A DNA stretch of 64,000 nt from Burkholderiales bacterium Ga0077543 (GCA_001464055.1 LNET01000100.1:98433-162432); one strand, 5' to 3'; positions 43,447-52,392 are shown, numbered from the stretch's first letter. The notes: generated by a model not told the origin, from the letters alone. Translations and numbers: made by a program.

Positions 43447-45375
43447 TCAGGCACTCTGCAGTTCGTCGGCCAGCGAGGCGATTTCCTCGATGGCGGCGGA
43501 CAGTTCCTCGGCACCTTGCGACTGCTGCTTGGCCGCCGCGGCGGCCTGCTCGGCAGCTTTCTCGGCTTCGGCTGCGGCGGCCGAGATCTGCTCAACACCC
43601 ACCTTGACCTGGCCCACAGCGGCAGCAATCTCCTGTGCGGCCAACACGGCTTCGCGATTGCCCTTCTGGATCTCGGCGATGTCGCCTTCGATGGTGTTCA
43701 GTCCCAAGGTGATGACCTTGGCCTTCTCCACCTCGCTCAGCGCCGAGGCGACGATGGATGCCAGGTCGCGGCCCACCAGGCCGATCTGGTCCTGAATGGC
43801 CTTGACCATGTCCTTGATGCGGTCGGCGTTCTCGGCCGAGTCGTGCGCCAGGTTGCGGATGTCGGTGGCCACGACGACGAAGCCCTTGCCGAAATCGCCT
43901 GCGCGCGCCGCCTCGATGCTGCCGTTCACGGCCAGCATGTTGGTCTGCACTGACACCTGCGTGATGGCGTCGACGATCTTGTCAATCTTGCGCGACACCA
44001 GCTCCAGATCCTTGACCTGCTTGATGCTCACCTCGGTGGTGCCAACGTTCACCGAAATGCCACTGATCAAGCCGTCGATGTTCTTCTTGTTCTCGCCCAT
44101 CAGCGCGGCGATGGCCTGCGCGCGCTCGTTGCCTTGCGAGGCCCGGCTCTCGGCGATCTCGGCGCCCTTCTCGATCTGCGACACTGCCGCGGCCGATTCC
44201 GCGCTGGCCGCGGCCTGCGTCTGCGCGCCTTTGCGAATCTGGTCCAGGGCCACCATGATCTGCGCGGCAGAACGGTTGATCTCCTGCACTGCGCTCGAAA
44301 GCTCTTCGGCAGAGCTGGCCACTTCCTCGGCGCTCTTGGCGATGTCGGTGCTGTTCTTCAGTTCGTCGGCGATCTCCGACAGGCCGGCTGCGGTCTGTTC
44401 GCATTGCGACAGCGCGGTGGTCTGCTCGGTGACGGTCTTGTTGGCTTCCTCGCAGGCGCTGGACTGTTCGGTCGACGCCGATGCGATTTGCTCCGATCCC
44501 TTCAGCGCCTGCTGCGCGGCGACGTTGCTCTGTGCTGCGGCGGTGGCAATCTCCACCGCACCTCCGGCAATGGTGGCGGCGTCCCGGCGGATCTGCTCGA
44601 GTTGCTGAAGGATCAGCGTGCTCTTCTCGACTTCCGCGCGCACGGCCTCGGCGCCTTCGTTGATGCCTTCGGCGATGGTCTTTACCTCGCCCTGGATCTG
44701 GCCCACCAGGTCCTGGATCTGCTTGGCGCTCTTCTCCGAGGTTTCAGCCAGCGTGCGCACTTCGTCGGCGACGACTGCAAAGCCCTTGCCGTGCTTACCG
44801 GCCCGTGCGGCTTCGATGGCGGCGTTCAGCGCCAGCAGGTTGGTCTGGTCGGCGATGCGCGCAACGGCCTTGACGATCTCGCCGATATTCGCGGCCTGGC
44901 GTTCCAGTTCAGCCACCATCTTTACGCTCTCTCCCTGCCGCTGCGCGGCGGTCGTCACGTTGTTGACGGTGGCTTCCACCTGGCCGTTGATCTCGGCAGC
45001 CAGGCTCTGCATGGCTTCTGCCTTGCGCTGGGCCTGGCCGACGGCGGCCATCTGACGCGTGATCGAGGTCGAGACCTGCGTGATGGCAGCCAGCGATTCC
45101 TGTGCAGCGCCCGATGCCTCTTCGGCACCGGTGGCGATCTGTGCTGCCGCGCGCTTGAGTTCTTCTGCTGCCGAAGCCGCCTCGTTGATGCCTGATGCCA
45201 ACTGCGTGGCGGCGGCTGCCACGCGCTCGCTGGCCTGCTGCTGCTTGGCCAGGGTGCGCGCGCGCTTGCGCTGCACGTCGGCGTCGCGCGCCACGTTCTT
45301 GGCAATGCTGCCGGCGATGGCCTGCAGTGCTTGGGGGGCGTCTTTGGTGGCCGTGGCCTTGCGGATCAGGGACAT
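43447..45375 (-). CDS. Cytosolic chemoreceptor with two signalling tips
   Basis: A 642-residue protein with no membrane segment and no sensor domain, made of continuous coiled-coil helices. It has two separate receptor hairpin tips: RIADQTNLLALNAAIEAA (about residues 173-190) with GFAVVADEVRTLAE, and VSVQTNMLAVNGSIEAARA (about 475-493) with GFVVVATDIRNLAHDS. About 300 residues lie between them, which matches two receptor signalling modules fused in tandem. Small tract repeats (EQIASASTEQSSACEEA) recall methylation helices. No CheR tether is present. It is the first gene of cluster 2 and lies just before the triple CheW gene. Confidence 0.92.
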   Translation of the reverse strand: MSLIRKATATKDAPQALQAIAGSIAKNVARDADVQRKRARTLAKQQQASERVAAAATQLASGINEAASAAEELKRAAAQIATGAEEASGAAQESLAAITQVSTSITRQMAAVGQAQRKAEAMQSLAAEINGQVEATVNNVTTAAQRQGESVKMVAELERQAANIGEIVKAVARIADQTNLLALNAAIEAARAGKHGKGFAVVADEVRTLAETSEKSAKQIQDLVGQIQGEVKTIAEGINEGAEAVRAEVEKSTLILQQLEQIRRDAATIAGGAVEIATAAAQSNVAAQQALKGSEQIASASTEQSSACEEANKTVTEQTTALSQCEQTAAGLSEIADELKNSTDIAKSAEEVASSAEELSSAVQEINRSAAQIMVALDQIRKGAQTQAAASAESAAAVSQIEKGAEIAESRASQGNERAQAIAALMGENKKNIDGLISGISVNVGTTEVSIKQVKDLELVSRKIDKIVDAITQVSVQTNMLAVNGSIEAARAGDFGKGFVVVATDIRNLAHDSAENADRIKDMVKAIQDQIGLVGRDLASIVASALSEVEKAKVITLGLNTIEGDIAEIQKGNREAVLAAQEIAAAVGQVKVGVEQISAAAAEAEKAAEQAAAAAKQQSQGAEELSAAIEEIASLADELQSA

Positions 45376-45805
45376 GCGGGGGCTCCGAGGGATGTGGGTG
45401 AATCAGCCCAGCGCGACACCTGTCGTCGCTGTGGCAGCACTGGCATGCCATCGGCGGCCGCAAGGCGGTCGATGGCCACTTATCGACGGAGCCACCTGGG
45501 TGGACGGCGTAGGTTGGTGCGCAGTGACTTCATTCCACTGCGGAAGCACAGAAGGTGAATCGTCAAGGTGAGGGTCAAAAGCAGTTCACATCGCCGCCGG
45601 CGCCGATTGAAGCCGGTTGACGCTGGCCAGCGCCAGCCCGCGCGCAGCAGGCGAAGCGCGAAGTCCTCACGCGAGAGGCCCCCGAACCGGTGGCCTTTGT
45701 CTGTTCCCAGCCCGATACCCGGCAAGCCCATGACCGCTCCGTCCGCGGCGGTTCGGGGCACTGCGCACGAAGCCTTGGTCGATGTTCGGCTTCGACAGCG
45801 GGAGA
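45376..45805. other. Non-coding or decayed stretch upstream of cluster 2
   Basis: About 430 bp with no gene I can support. It should hold the promoter of the minus-strand cluster 2 operon close to 45400-45500, but I see no clear -35/-10 pair. The right part merges into the IS91 remnant. Short frames here change phase repeatedly, as expected for decayed sequence. Confidence 0.5.
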
Positions 45806-45990
45806 CCACTTGAGAAAAAAGGCCGGCGGCGACATGACCAGGTGCGTGGTCCCGTCGCGCCACGCAGTCTTGGACCTGAGCACCACCTGCCCGCTGGTGT
45901 TGGTCTGCACGCGTTCGTTGGCCAGGGCCGGCCGGGCGATGTAGCGGCACAGCTGTTCCAGCGCCTGGCGTCGTCGGCGCCGCAGCGCAC
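45806..45990 (-). pseudogene. IS91-family transposase remnant 1
   Basis: Read on the minus strand, this segment gives VRCGADD, then after a one-base loss QALEQLCRYIARPALANERV and QTNTSGQVVL ... WRDGTTHLVMSP. These are landmarks of the C-terminal part of IS91-family transposases (Y2_Tnp, PF04986). The frame breaks between GADD and QALEQ because one C is missing relative to copy 2 (GACGCCAGG against GACCGCCAGG), and family similarity ends after VMSPPAFF. There is no intact transposase and no recognizable IS end. Confidence 0.75.
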
Positions 45991-45992
45991 TG

Positions 45993-46130
45993 ATGGGCGA
46001 CGAGGTGCTGCTGCTGTCACGCCTGATGCGCAGTGGCTTGCGCTGTCATGAACACCTGTTCCGCTTCGGCGGCGAGGAATTCGTGGTGCTGATGCGTTGC
46101 CCGAACCAGGCCGGCGCTGTCGTCTCGCGG
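45993..46130 (+). pseudogene. GGDEF-domain fragment (diguanylate cyclase scrap)
   Basis: On the plus strand this reads MGDEVLLLSRLMRSGLR then CHEHLFRFGGEEFVVLMRC. RFGGEEF is the active-site signature of diguanylate cyclases, and the preceding helix fits the family. The similarity stops abruptly around 46130, where sequence antisense to a carbonic anhydrase begins. Only about 45 residues remain, so it is a scrap moved here by rearrangement. Confidence 0.7.
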
Positions 46131-46712
46131 GTAGCGCTTGAGGGCTCGCGCGAAAGCATCCGCCAGCTCGGTGTGCGCCTGCATGGTGAGGCCCAGGTCC
46201 TTGGGCAGGCCGTCCTTCAGGCCGTGGGTCCAGCCGTGCACGGCCACGGGCTGGCCGCGCGCCCAGGCGTCCTGGGTCACGGTGGACAGCGTCACGTTGC
46301 CCGGCTGTTCGATGACGTTCATCTCGCACAGCATGTCTTCCTGCTGCTCGGGCGGCAGGTGGTCCAGCCAGTGGGCGGCCGGGCCGATGCGCAGGCCGCG
46401 CAGGGCGACGCGCACGCCTGCGCAGCCGTGGTGACCCACCACCACGATGGGCTTGACGAACAGGTGCTCCACCGCGTGCTGGATGGTTCTCAGCGCGTTC
46501 AGGTCGCTGTGCACCACCAGGTTGGCCACCTTGCGGTGCAGGAAGACCTCGGCCGGGTCCAGGTCCGTGATCTCGTTGGCCGGCAAGCGGTTGTCGGCGC
46601 AGCCTGTCCAGATTCAGCGCGGACTCTGCTGCCGCGCCAGGCGGGCGAAGAAGCCGGGGGCGCGGGCCTTGGTGGCCTCAACCCAGGGGCGGCGGCTGTC
46701 GAGCAGGTCTTT
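46131..46712 (-). pseudogene. Beta-class carbonic anhydrase with an internal stop
   Basis: Minus-strand reading gives DLLDSRRPW, APGFFARLARQQSPR, a TGA stop at 46614-46616, then in the same frame IWTGCADNRLPANEITDLDP, VFLHRKVANLVVHSDLNAL, PIVVVGHHGCAGVRVAL, NVIEQPGNV and QDAWARGQPVAVHGWTHGLK. These are the hallmarks of beta-carbonic anhydrase, with the zinc ligands Cys (CADNR) and His/Cys (GHHGC). Intact relatives have Tyr where the stop lies. No ATG, GTG or TTG precedes the frame before the neighbouring gene ends. A start at the MPANEI position (near 46586) would lose the first zinc ligand. The 3' end is lost at the GGDEF scrap. I call it a pseudogene. Confidence 0.8.
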
Positions 46713-46743
46713 CGGCCCATCGGCCCCTGGAGTGCGGAGCTGG

Positions 46744-48705
46744 TCAGGGGGAATTTCGGCTCGGCGCTGTGGATGCCGCCATGCTGGGGCCTGGGCCGGC
46801 GGGCCGAGAGGCCGCGCCCCCGGCCATCCGTTCAGTCATCAGTTCGGCCATGCGTTCGGGCAGCAAGGGCCGGCCGAGCAGGAAACCTTGTGCTTCGTCA
46901 CACCCGGCTTCAGCCAGGAACCGAAGCTGGCTCTCGGTTTCCACGCCCTCGGCCACCACGCGCATGTCCAGGCTGTGCGCCAGCGAGATGACGGCACGGG
47001 TGATGGCGGCATCGTCACGGTCCATCGGCAGACCGTCGACGAAAGAGCGGTCGATCTTCAGCGTCTGCGCCGGAAAGCGCTTGAGGTAGGCCAGCGACGA
47101 ATAGCCGGTGCCGAAGTCGTCGATGGCGATCTGCACACCCAGCGCATGCAGGCGCTTGAGCGATTGCTGCGCGCGCTCGGCATCGGCCATCAGGACGCTT
47201 TCGGTGACCTCGATCTCCAGCAGGCTGGCCGGCAAGCCGGCGGCCTTCAGCGCGTGGCTGACTTCGTCCACCAGCGTGGGATGCGAGAACTGGCGCGCCG
47301 AGACGTTCACCGAACAGCGCGGCGGTGCCATGGCGGCTTGCTGCCATTCCTGCATCTGCCGGCAGGCGGCTTCCAGCACCCAGCGGCCCATGGGCACGAT
47401 GAGGCCGCTTTCCTCGGCCAGCGCGATGAACTCGCCCGGCGCCAGCAAGCCGCGCCGCGGGTGCTGCCAGCGCACCAGCGCCTCCATGCCCAGCAGCGCG
47501 CCGCTGCACACATCGAACTTCGGCTGGTAGTGCAGCCGAAGTTCGTGGTTCTGGATGGCTTGCCGCAGCTCGCCTTCCAACGACAGTTGGGCCGCCGCGC
47601 GGTCGGCCAGCTGCGGCGTGAAGAACTGGAAGTTGTTCTTGCCGCGCGCCTTCGCCAGGTACATGGCGGTGTCGGCGCACTTCAGCAGCGTGGCGGCGTC
47701 GATGGCGTCGTCAGGGAACCGGCTGATGCCCACGCTGGCACTCACCTGAATCGGCCGTCCTGCCAGGTGCAGCGGCTCGGCCAGCTCGGTGAGCGCACGG
47801 CCGGCGATCTTCGTCAGCGTGGTGACATCGGGGTTGCCGTCGAGCAGCACCACGAACTCGTCGCCGCCCAGCCGACCCACGATGTCGGCCCCGCGCAGCA
47901 GGCCTGTCAGACGCTTGGCCACGGTCTTCAGCAGTTCGTCGCCGGCATCGTGGCCCAGCGTGTCGTTGACGGCCTTGAACCGGTCGAGGTCGATGAAGAA
48001 CACCGACAGGCTGGCACCGGCGCGCCGCGCCCGCTCCAGCGCATGCTCCAGTTGCTGCACGAACATGCTGCGGTTGGCCACGCCCGTCAGCACGTCGTAG
48101 CGGGCCAGTTGCTGCACCCGCTGCTCGGCCAGGGTGACCTGGGTGACGTCGGAGCCCACGCCGCGGTAACCGCGGAACTCGCCGTCCACGAACACCGGCT
48201 CTCCGCTGATGCGCACGTAGTAGCGCGCGTGGCCCGGTTCACGCACGCCGCAGACGATGTTGCGAAAGGCGCTGCGCGCGGCCACCAGGGCTGCGAACGC
48301 AGCCGGTCCGCCCTCGCCCTGGACTTCGAGGTCGAGCAGCGCGTGCTTGCCACTCAGCAGCGCGGCGAGATCGTCGCCGACATCGGTGGTGTGCGCAGAC
48401 ACGTAGTTGAAGCGCAAGGCGGCATCTTGTTCCCACACCCAGTCGGACGACAGCGACAGCAGGCTCGCCAGCCGCGCCTGGCTCGCCGCCAGCTGCGCAT
48501 GCAGTTCGCCCATCTCGCGCGACGCCACTTCCTGTGAACGTTCGAGCAGGTAGCGGTCCTGCTCGGCGTCGGTGTAGGCGCGGCTCACACGCTCCAGCAA
48601 CGCCGGCAGACCCGCCGTGCCGGGGGCCTGCGCCAGCGCGGCAAGGTCCAGCCCCACGCGCTGGAGCTGGCGCTGCAAGGTGGGGTGCCATGCCGCGGGT
48701 GCCAT
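46744..48705 (-). CDS. PAS-GGDEF-EAL cyclic-di-GMP enzyme
   Basis: A 653-residue soluble protein. An N-terminal helical region is followed by a PAS-like domain (about 85-195: LSSDWVWEQDAALRFNYVS, YRGVGSDVTQVTLAE), GGDEF (about 200-365) with LTGVANRSMF and an intact RLGGDEFVVLL, and EAL (about 380-630) with GMEALVRWQHP, SVNVSARQFS, IAIDDFGTGYSSLAYLK and EGVETESQL. Both catalytic signatures look complete, so it could make or degrade c-di-GMP depending on input. It starts four bases after the FIST gene stop; the FIST sensor is therefore the likely input. The C-terminal Ala/Ser/Pro tail runs up against the carbonic anhydrase remnant. Confidence 0.92.
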   Translation of the reverse strand: MAPAAWHPTLQRQLQRVGLDLAALAQAPGTAGLPALLERVSRAYTDAEQDRYLLERSQEVASREMGELHAQLAASQARLASLLSLSSDWVWEQDAALRFNYVSAHTTDVGDDLAALLSGKHALLDLEVQGEGGPAAFAALVAARSAFRNIVCGVREPGHARYYVRISGEPVFVDGEFRGYRGVGSDVTQVTLAEQRVQQLARYDVLTGVANRSMFVQQLEHALERARRAGASLSVFFIDLDRFKAVNDTLGHDAGDELLKTVAKRLTGLLRGADIVGRLGGDEFVVLLDGNPDVTTLTKIAGRALTELAEPLHLAGRPIQVSASVGISRFPDDAIDAATLLKCADTAMYLAKARGKNNFQFFTPQLADRAAAQLSLEGELRQAIQNHELRLHYQPKFDVCSGALLGMEALVRWQHPRRGLLAPGEFIALAEESGLIVPMGRWVLEAACRQMQEWQQAAMAPPRCSVNVSARQFSHPTLVDEVSHALKAAGLPASLLEIEVTESVLMADAERAQQSLKRLHALGVQIAIDDFGTGYSSLAYLKRFPAQTLKIDRSFVDGLPMDRDDAAITRAVISLAHSLDMRVVAEGVETESQLRFLAEAGCDEAQGFLLGRPLLPERMAELMTERMAGGAASRPAGPGPSMAASTAPSRNSP

Positions 48706-48709
48706 CGGG

Positions 48710-49921
48710 CTATACCTCTCGCAATACGGTGACGGTCATGGTCTGGTTGTGCAACTGGCTCAAGCTGCCGCTGCAGCCAGCGGCAATCTCGCCATACGAG
48801 TAGAAGCCCACGTGCACCGCGCCAGGGGGCGCGCCTTCCATCAAGGATTCGACTTCCTCCTCGGTGCGCTCGCCCAGCACCAGGCGGCGGCCGACACAGC
48901 TGACCGAGATCACCAGGCTTTGCGCTGCGGCGGCGTGGCCGCCCGCCGCACCCTCGCCTGCCAGCCCGGGAAAGTCGCTCACGGCCCCCGCCATCGCCAG
49001 CCCGGCGCTGTTGACGAGGCCGTCACCGGTGGTGCGCATCAGGCGCGCTTCGAAACCTTGCGGCACGTCGCCGGCGAAGGTCATCGAACGGCGCACTTCG
49101 TCGATGCCGAGGATGGTGCGCACCAGCGTTTCGGTGCCGCCGCGCGGGCAGCGTATCGACAGCGGAAACAGCAGCGCCGCGCCCGGCAGGCCATCGGCCA
49201 GCCGGCCCAGGTATTCCTTGTACAGGTCGAGCGCAGGCCGGCCGTCCAGTTCGAACAGCACGTTGCCTTCGGAACGTGTGATGCGGCGCAAGGGGCCGAA
49301 GTCCGACCAGCCGCCCTGGTGCCCGCCGCCCACCTGCAGGCGTTCGCCATACAGGCCCACGGCGCACACCTGGCCCGGCCGCACGGTGCCGCCGGCCAGT
49401 ACCCAGGTGCTTTCGAAGCGGCTGCCGTCACCGGCCAGGCCACCCGCGACGCGCACCCCGGCCGGCAGCCCGCGCGACAGCGCCGCCACCAGCGGCGTGC
49501 CGTTCACGCCCAGGCCGTCTGACAGCACGAAGACCGCGCGCAGCCCTTCGGCCGGCAACCCTGCAGCCAGGCGCGCGCCGGCCGCGCCGGAGTCTTCGGC
49601 GCCGGCGATGGGCGTGAGCGCGGTCACCACTCGGCTGTGCTCGAAGCGGCACACCGCCACGCTGACGGTACCGTCATCGACGCGGGAGCCTTCGATTTCG
49701 CCCGAGGTCGAGCAACCCACCACGGCCGACTGCGGAAAGCCGGCCACCAGATCGCGCAGGGGCGCCTGCAGCGGCTCGTTCGATGGGCCTTCAGGGCCGT
49801 AACGCCGCGCGCCGAAGGCCAGAACCAGGGTCTGCGGGCTGTCCAGGTGAACCGGCAGAGCCCGGCTCCAGGCGCCCTCGGCGCGATAACTCAGCGACTC
49901 AACCCGCACATGCCCCTCCAT
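48710..49921 (-). CDS. FIST-domain sensor protein
   Basis: A 403-residue protein with the FIST N domain (SPQTLVLAFGARRY, SAVVGCSTSGEIEGSRVDDG, LRAVFVLSDGLGVNGTPL, GGLAGDGSRFESTWVL) and FIST_C (NVLFELDGRPALDLYKEYLG, LLFPLSIRC, GCSGSLSQLHNQTMTV). FIST proteins are thought to sense small molecules such as amino acids and are often encoded next to signalling enzymes. The product has no signal peptide. The start is ambiguous: ATG at 49921 (MEGHVRVES) or 49939 (MCRVALMEG), neither with a good ribosome site. The region immediately upstream is an IS91 remnant, which may have displaced the native promoter. Confidence 0.86.
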   Translation of the reverse strand: MEGHVRVESLSYRAEGAWSRALPVHLDSPQTLVLAFGARRYGPEGPSNEPLQAPLRDLVAGFPQSAVVGCSTSGEIEGSRVDDGTVSVAVCRFEHSRVVTALTPIAGAEDSGAAGARLAAGLPAEGLRAVFVLSDGLGVNGTPLVAALSRGLPAGVRVAGGLAGDGSRFESTWVLAGGTVRPGQVCAVGLYGERLQVGGGHQGGWSDFGPLRRITRSEGNVLFELDGRPALDLYKEYLGRLADGLPGAALLFPLSIRCPRGGTETLVRTILGIDEVRRSMTFAGDVPQGFEARLMRTTGDGLVNSAGLAMAGAVSDFPGLAGEGAAGGHAAAAQSLVISVSCVGRRLVLGERTEEEVESLMEGAPPGAVHVGFYSYGEIAAGCSGSLSQLHNQTMTVTVLREV

Positions 49922-49954
49922 GAGCGCCACACGGCACATGGCATGTTTTCGGCC

Positions 49955-50300
49955 GCGCCCGCCGCTGCTTGAGCCCGGCGGGCGCCTCAGGCACTTGCGG
50001 CACCACCTGGCCGGCGGTGTTGCTCTGCACGCGTTCGTTGGCCAGGGCCGGCCGGGCGATGTCGCGGCACAGTTGTTCCAGCGCCTGGCGGTCATCTGCG
50101 GCGCAACGCACGGCGGCGTGCAGGGTGAGGCCGGACACAAGGGCCCGGAAGGGGCCTTGTGCCTGCCGAACGCCAGACGGCGATACAAGCCGTCTGGCTG
50201 AAGCCGTCGATGCCGGCGCACAGTTGCTGCTTGAAGTCCGCATCCCAGGGCATGGCGCCCTGTACCGCGAGCACCTTCTGGCCGGCGGCTTCGGGGCGCC
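49955..50300 (-). pseudogene. IS91-family transposase remnant 2
   Basis: On the minus strand: GQKVLAVQGAMPWDADF, KQQLCAGIDGFS, then after a frame change LHAAVRCAADDRQALEQLC, RDIARPALANERVQSN, TAGQVVPQVPEAPAGLKQ. These correspond to the IS91 transposase C-terminal region. The join GQVV-PQVPEAP looks like an internal deletion between two VV positions of the intact family sequence. Remnant 1 shares a near-identical stretch of about 70 bp (GCGTTCGTTGGCCAGGGCCG and onwards) in the same orientation. Confidence 0.75.
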
Positions 50301-50444
50301 GAGTTCAGCGCCGCGCATGTCGCTGAAGGGTCGATAGAACCTGATCGCAAACACGGTCGGGTTACCGCAAAGCCGTCGTCGCCCGACGGCCACGCTAAGC
50401 TGCGAGCCCGCCTCCCCGAGGCATCCCTCTTCGGAAGACCCGCC

Positions 50445-50981
50445 ATGTTCCAAAGCGTCCTGGACTTCTGGTTCAACGACATCGAACCGGCGCAATGGTG
50501 GAAGGTCGACCCGGCCTTCGACCAGCTCGTCGGTCAGCGCTTCGGCCACCTGTTCGATCAGGCGGCACGCGCCGAGCTTTTCGAGTGGCGTGCCACACCA
50601 CCCGGTCGGCTGGCCGAGGTCATCGTGCTCGACCAGTTCCCGCGCAACATCTTCCGCGGTCAGCCCCGCGCTTTCGGGACCGACACCCTGGCGCTGGCCC
50701 TGGCCCAGGAAGCCGTCGCCGCCGGCGCCGACCTTCTGCTGGAAGAGCAGCGGCGCGTCTTCCTCTACATGCCCTACATGCACAGCGAGTCCGCTCTGAT
50801 CCACGAGACCGCGCTGCGTCTGTTTCGTGACCACGCGCCCGCGAACAACCACGACTTCGAACTGCGCCACAAGGCGATCATCGACCGCTTCGGCCGCTAT
50901 CCGCACCGCAACGCGATCCTGGGGCGCGAGTCGACCGCGGCCGAAGCGGAATTCTTGACCCAGCCTGGTTCCAGCTTCTGA
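50445..50981 (+). CDS. DUF924 family protein
   Basis: A 178-residue soluble helical protein that matches DUF924: VLDFWFNDIEPAQWWKVDPA at the N terminus, EVIVLDQFPRNIFRGQPRAF, the strongest signature, and RRVFLYMPYMHSESALIHE. The fold is TPR-like; its biochemical role is not known. ATG at 50445 follows CGGAAGACCC. It stands alone, read away from the IS91 remnant. The stop is followed by a short tandem repeat. Confidence 0.9.
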   Translation: MFQSVLDFWFNDIEPAQWWKVDPAFDQLVGQRFGHLFDQAARAELFEWRATPPGRLAEVIVLDQFPRNIFRGQPRAFGTDTLALALAQEAVAAGADLLLEEQRRVFLYMPYMHSESALIHETALRLFRDHAPANNHDFELRHKAIIDRFGRYPHRNAILGRESTAAEAEFLTQPGSSF

Positions 50982-50999
50982 AGCCGCTGCCGCGGCCGG

Positions 51000-51040
51000 C
51001 TTCTGACCCCCGCTTCTCGACCCACGCTTCTCGACCCCCG
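51000..51040. repeat. Three imperfect 13-14-bp tandem repeats
   Basis: Three consecutive units: CTTCTGACCCCCG (51000-51012), CTTCTCGACCCACG (51013-51026) and CTTCTCGACCCCCG (51027-51040), followed by a partial CTTCG. They lie between the DUF924 stop and the decayed BMP fragment, in non-coding sequence. Confidence 0.7.
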
Positions 51041-51076
51041 CTTCGCTGCACCGAGCGGCGGCGTCGGCACTCCTGA

Positions 51077-51240
51077 CGGCAGGCGTTCACCACCGCGGAG
51101 TCCACCGCCCTCCAGCTGCCCGCGATGATCCTGGCCTTGGCCGCATCAACGCAGGCCCGCATCGCCGGCGTCACCCGTTTCGCGTTGTGCGCGTCTCAGG
51201 CCGGGTCCAGCGCGCCTTCCTTCAGGCCGAGTGCCGTCAC
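51077..51240 (-). pseudogene. Fragment of a BMP-family substrate-binding protein gene
   Basis: The minus strand reads VTALGLKEGALDPA, a TGA stop, DAHNAKRVTPAMRACVDAAK and ARIIAGSWRAVDSAVVNACR. This parallels, almost residue for residue, the last 55 residues of the intact BMP protein at 54333-55289 (VTALGLKEGALDLA, FDEHNAKLVTPAMRAKVDG, AKAEIIAGSLKVIDFTAANACR). The internal stop replaces Phe. The rest of the gene is missing. It is a remnant of a duplicate or related gene. Confidence 0.8.
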
Positions 51241-51414
51241 GTCCGGGTCAACACGCCCAGCGAGTGGGGCCATTGCCTGTCACAGGGCCCGGCAGCCGAA
51301 CACAATCCGGCGCGCGCGGAAGCTCGCTGAAGCCCGCACACCACGAAGCGCCCACGCTGCAAAGCCCTGATACGCCTCCGTCTTGCCCACGCTTAATCGA
51401 AGGACTCTCTCCCC

Positions 51415-52392
51415 ATGGATCGTCGACAGCACCTCGGTGCGCTCCTGGCCGCTGCGGCTGGCGCCTCGCTTCCCCTGGCGGCCCGCGCCCAGGCCTACCC
51501 CAACAAGCCGGTGCGCCTGATCGTGCCCTTTGCGCCTGGTGGCACCACGGACATCATCGCCCGCATCGTGGCCGAGCGCATGTCGACCACCATCGGCCAG
51601 AACATGATCGTCGAGAACCGCGCCGGCGGCGGTGGCACGGTGGGCACGCTGGAAGTGGTGCGTGCCGCAGCCGATGGCTACGTGCTCGGCATGGGCACCG
51701 TCTCGAGCACCGCCGCCAATCCGGCGATCAACCCGCGCAACCCCTACGACCCGCTGGTCGACCTCACGCCCATCAGCAACATCGCGGCCACGCCCAACGT
51801 CATTGCGGTGCACCCGTCGTTCCCGGGCCGCGACTTCCGCAGCTTCGTCGCCGAGCTGCGCAAGAGCCCCGGCAAGCACAGCTATGCCAGTTCGGGCACG
51901 GGGGGCAACAACCACCTGCTGATGGAGCTGTTCAAGGTCATGAGCAAGACCTTCGTGCTGCACATCCCCTACCGCGGCTCCGGCCCGGCCATCACCGACA
52001 CCGTGGCCGGCGTGGTGCCCATCCTGTTCGACAATCTGCCCTCGTCGCTGCCGTTCATCCGCGATGGCCGGCTGGTGCCCATCGTCGTGGCCGCGCCCAC
52101 GCGGCTGGCGGTGCTGCCGAACGTGCCCACCTTTGCCGAGATGGGCATGGAGCCGGTCAACCGCATGGCGTTCTACGGCTTCGTCGGCCCCAAGAACCTG
52201 CCGAAAGAGGTGGTCGACCGCATCCACGGCGCCACCCGCACCATCGTGCAGGACGCTGGCGTGCGCAAGCGCATCGAAGACACCGGCTCGGTCGTGCTGG
52301 GCAACACGCCGGCCGAGTTTGCGGCGCAGATCCGCGCCGAGCTCGAGGTGTTCCGACGCGTGGTGCGCGAGCAGAAGCTCACGCTGGAGTGA
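51415..52392 (+). CDS. Tripartite tricarboxylate transporter substrate-binding protein (Bug/TctC family)
   Basis: A 325-residue periplasmic binding protein. The N terminus carries a Tat-like pair ([16 protein letters not shown]) and AARAQA cleavage site, then the Bug signature [60 protein letters not shown] and [12 protein letters not shown]. These proteins bind carboxylates or related anions, and most are orphans without TctA/TctB, as here. They are highly expanded in Burkholderiales. It lies upstream of a convergent PQQ-type sugar dehydrogenase; the two genes end about 40 bp apart. Confidence 0.93.
   Translation: MDRRQHLGALLAAAAGASLPLAARAQAYPNKPVRLIVPFAPGGTTDIIARIVAERMSTTIGQNMIVENRAGGGGTVGTLEVVRAAADGYVLGMGTVSSTAANPAINPRNPYDPLVDLTPISNIAATPNVIAVHPSFPGRDFRSFVAELRKSPGKHSYASSGTGGNNHLLMELFKVMSKTFVLHIPYRGSGPAITDTVAGVVPILFDNLPSSLPFIRDGRLVPIVVAAPTRLAVLPNVPTFAEMGMEPVNRMAFYGFVGPKNLPKEVVDRIHGATRTIVQDAGVRKRIEDTGSVVLGNTPAEFAAQIRAELEVFRRVVREQKLTLE

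Noticed and set aside
45480..45950. 156-codon minus-strand frame beside the double-tip receptor gene
   Set aside because: It crosses the IS91 remnant out of frame with the recognizable transposase segments and has no family resemblance.
46614..46616. In-frame TGA in the carbonic anhydrase as a selenocysteine codon
   Set aside because: The aligned residue is Tyr next to a variable position, not a catalytic Cys. No start codon precedes the frame, and the 3' end is also lost. Pseudogene decay explains it better.
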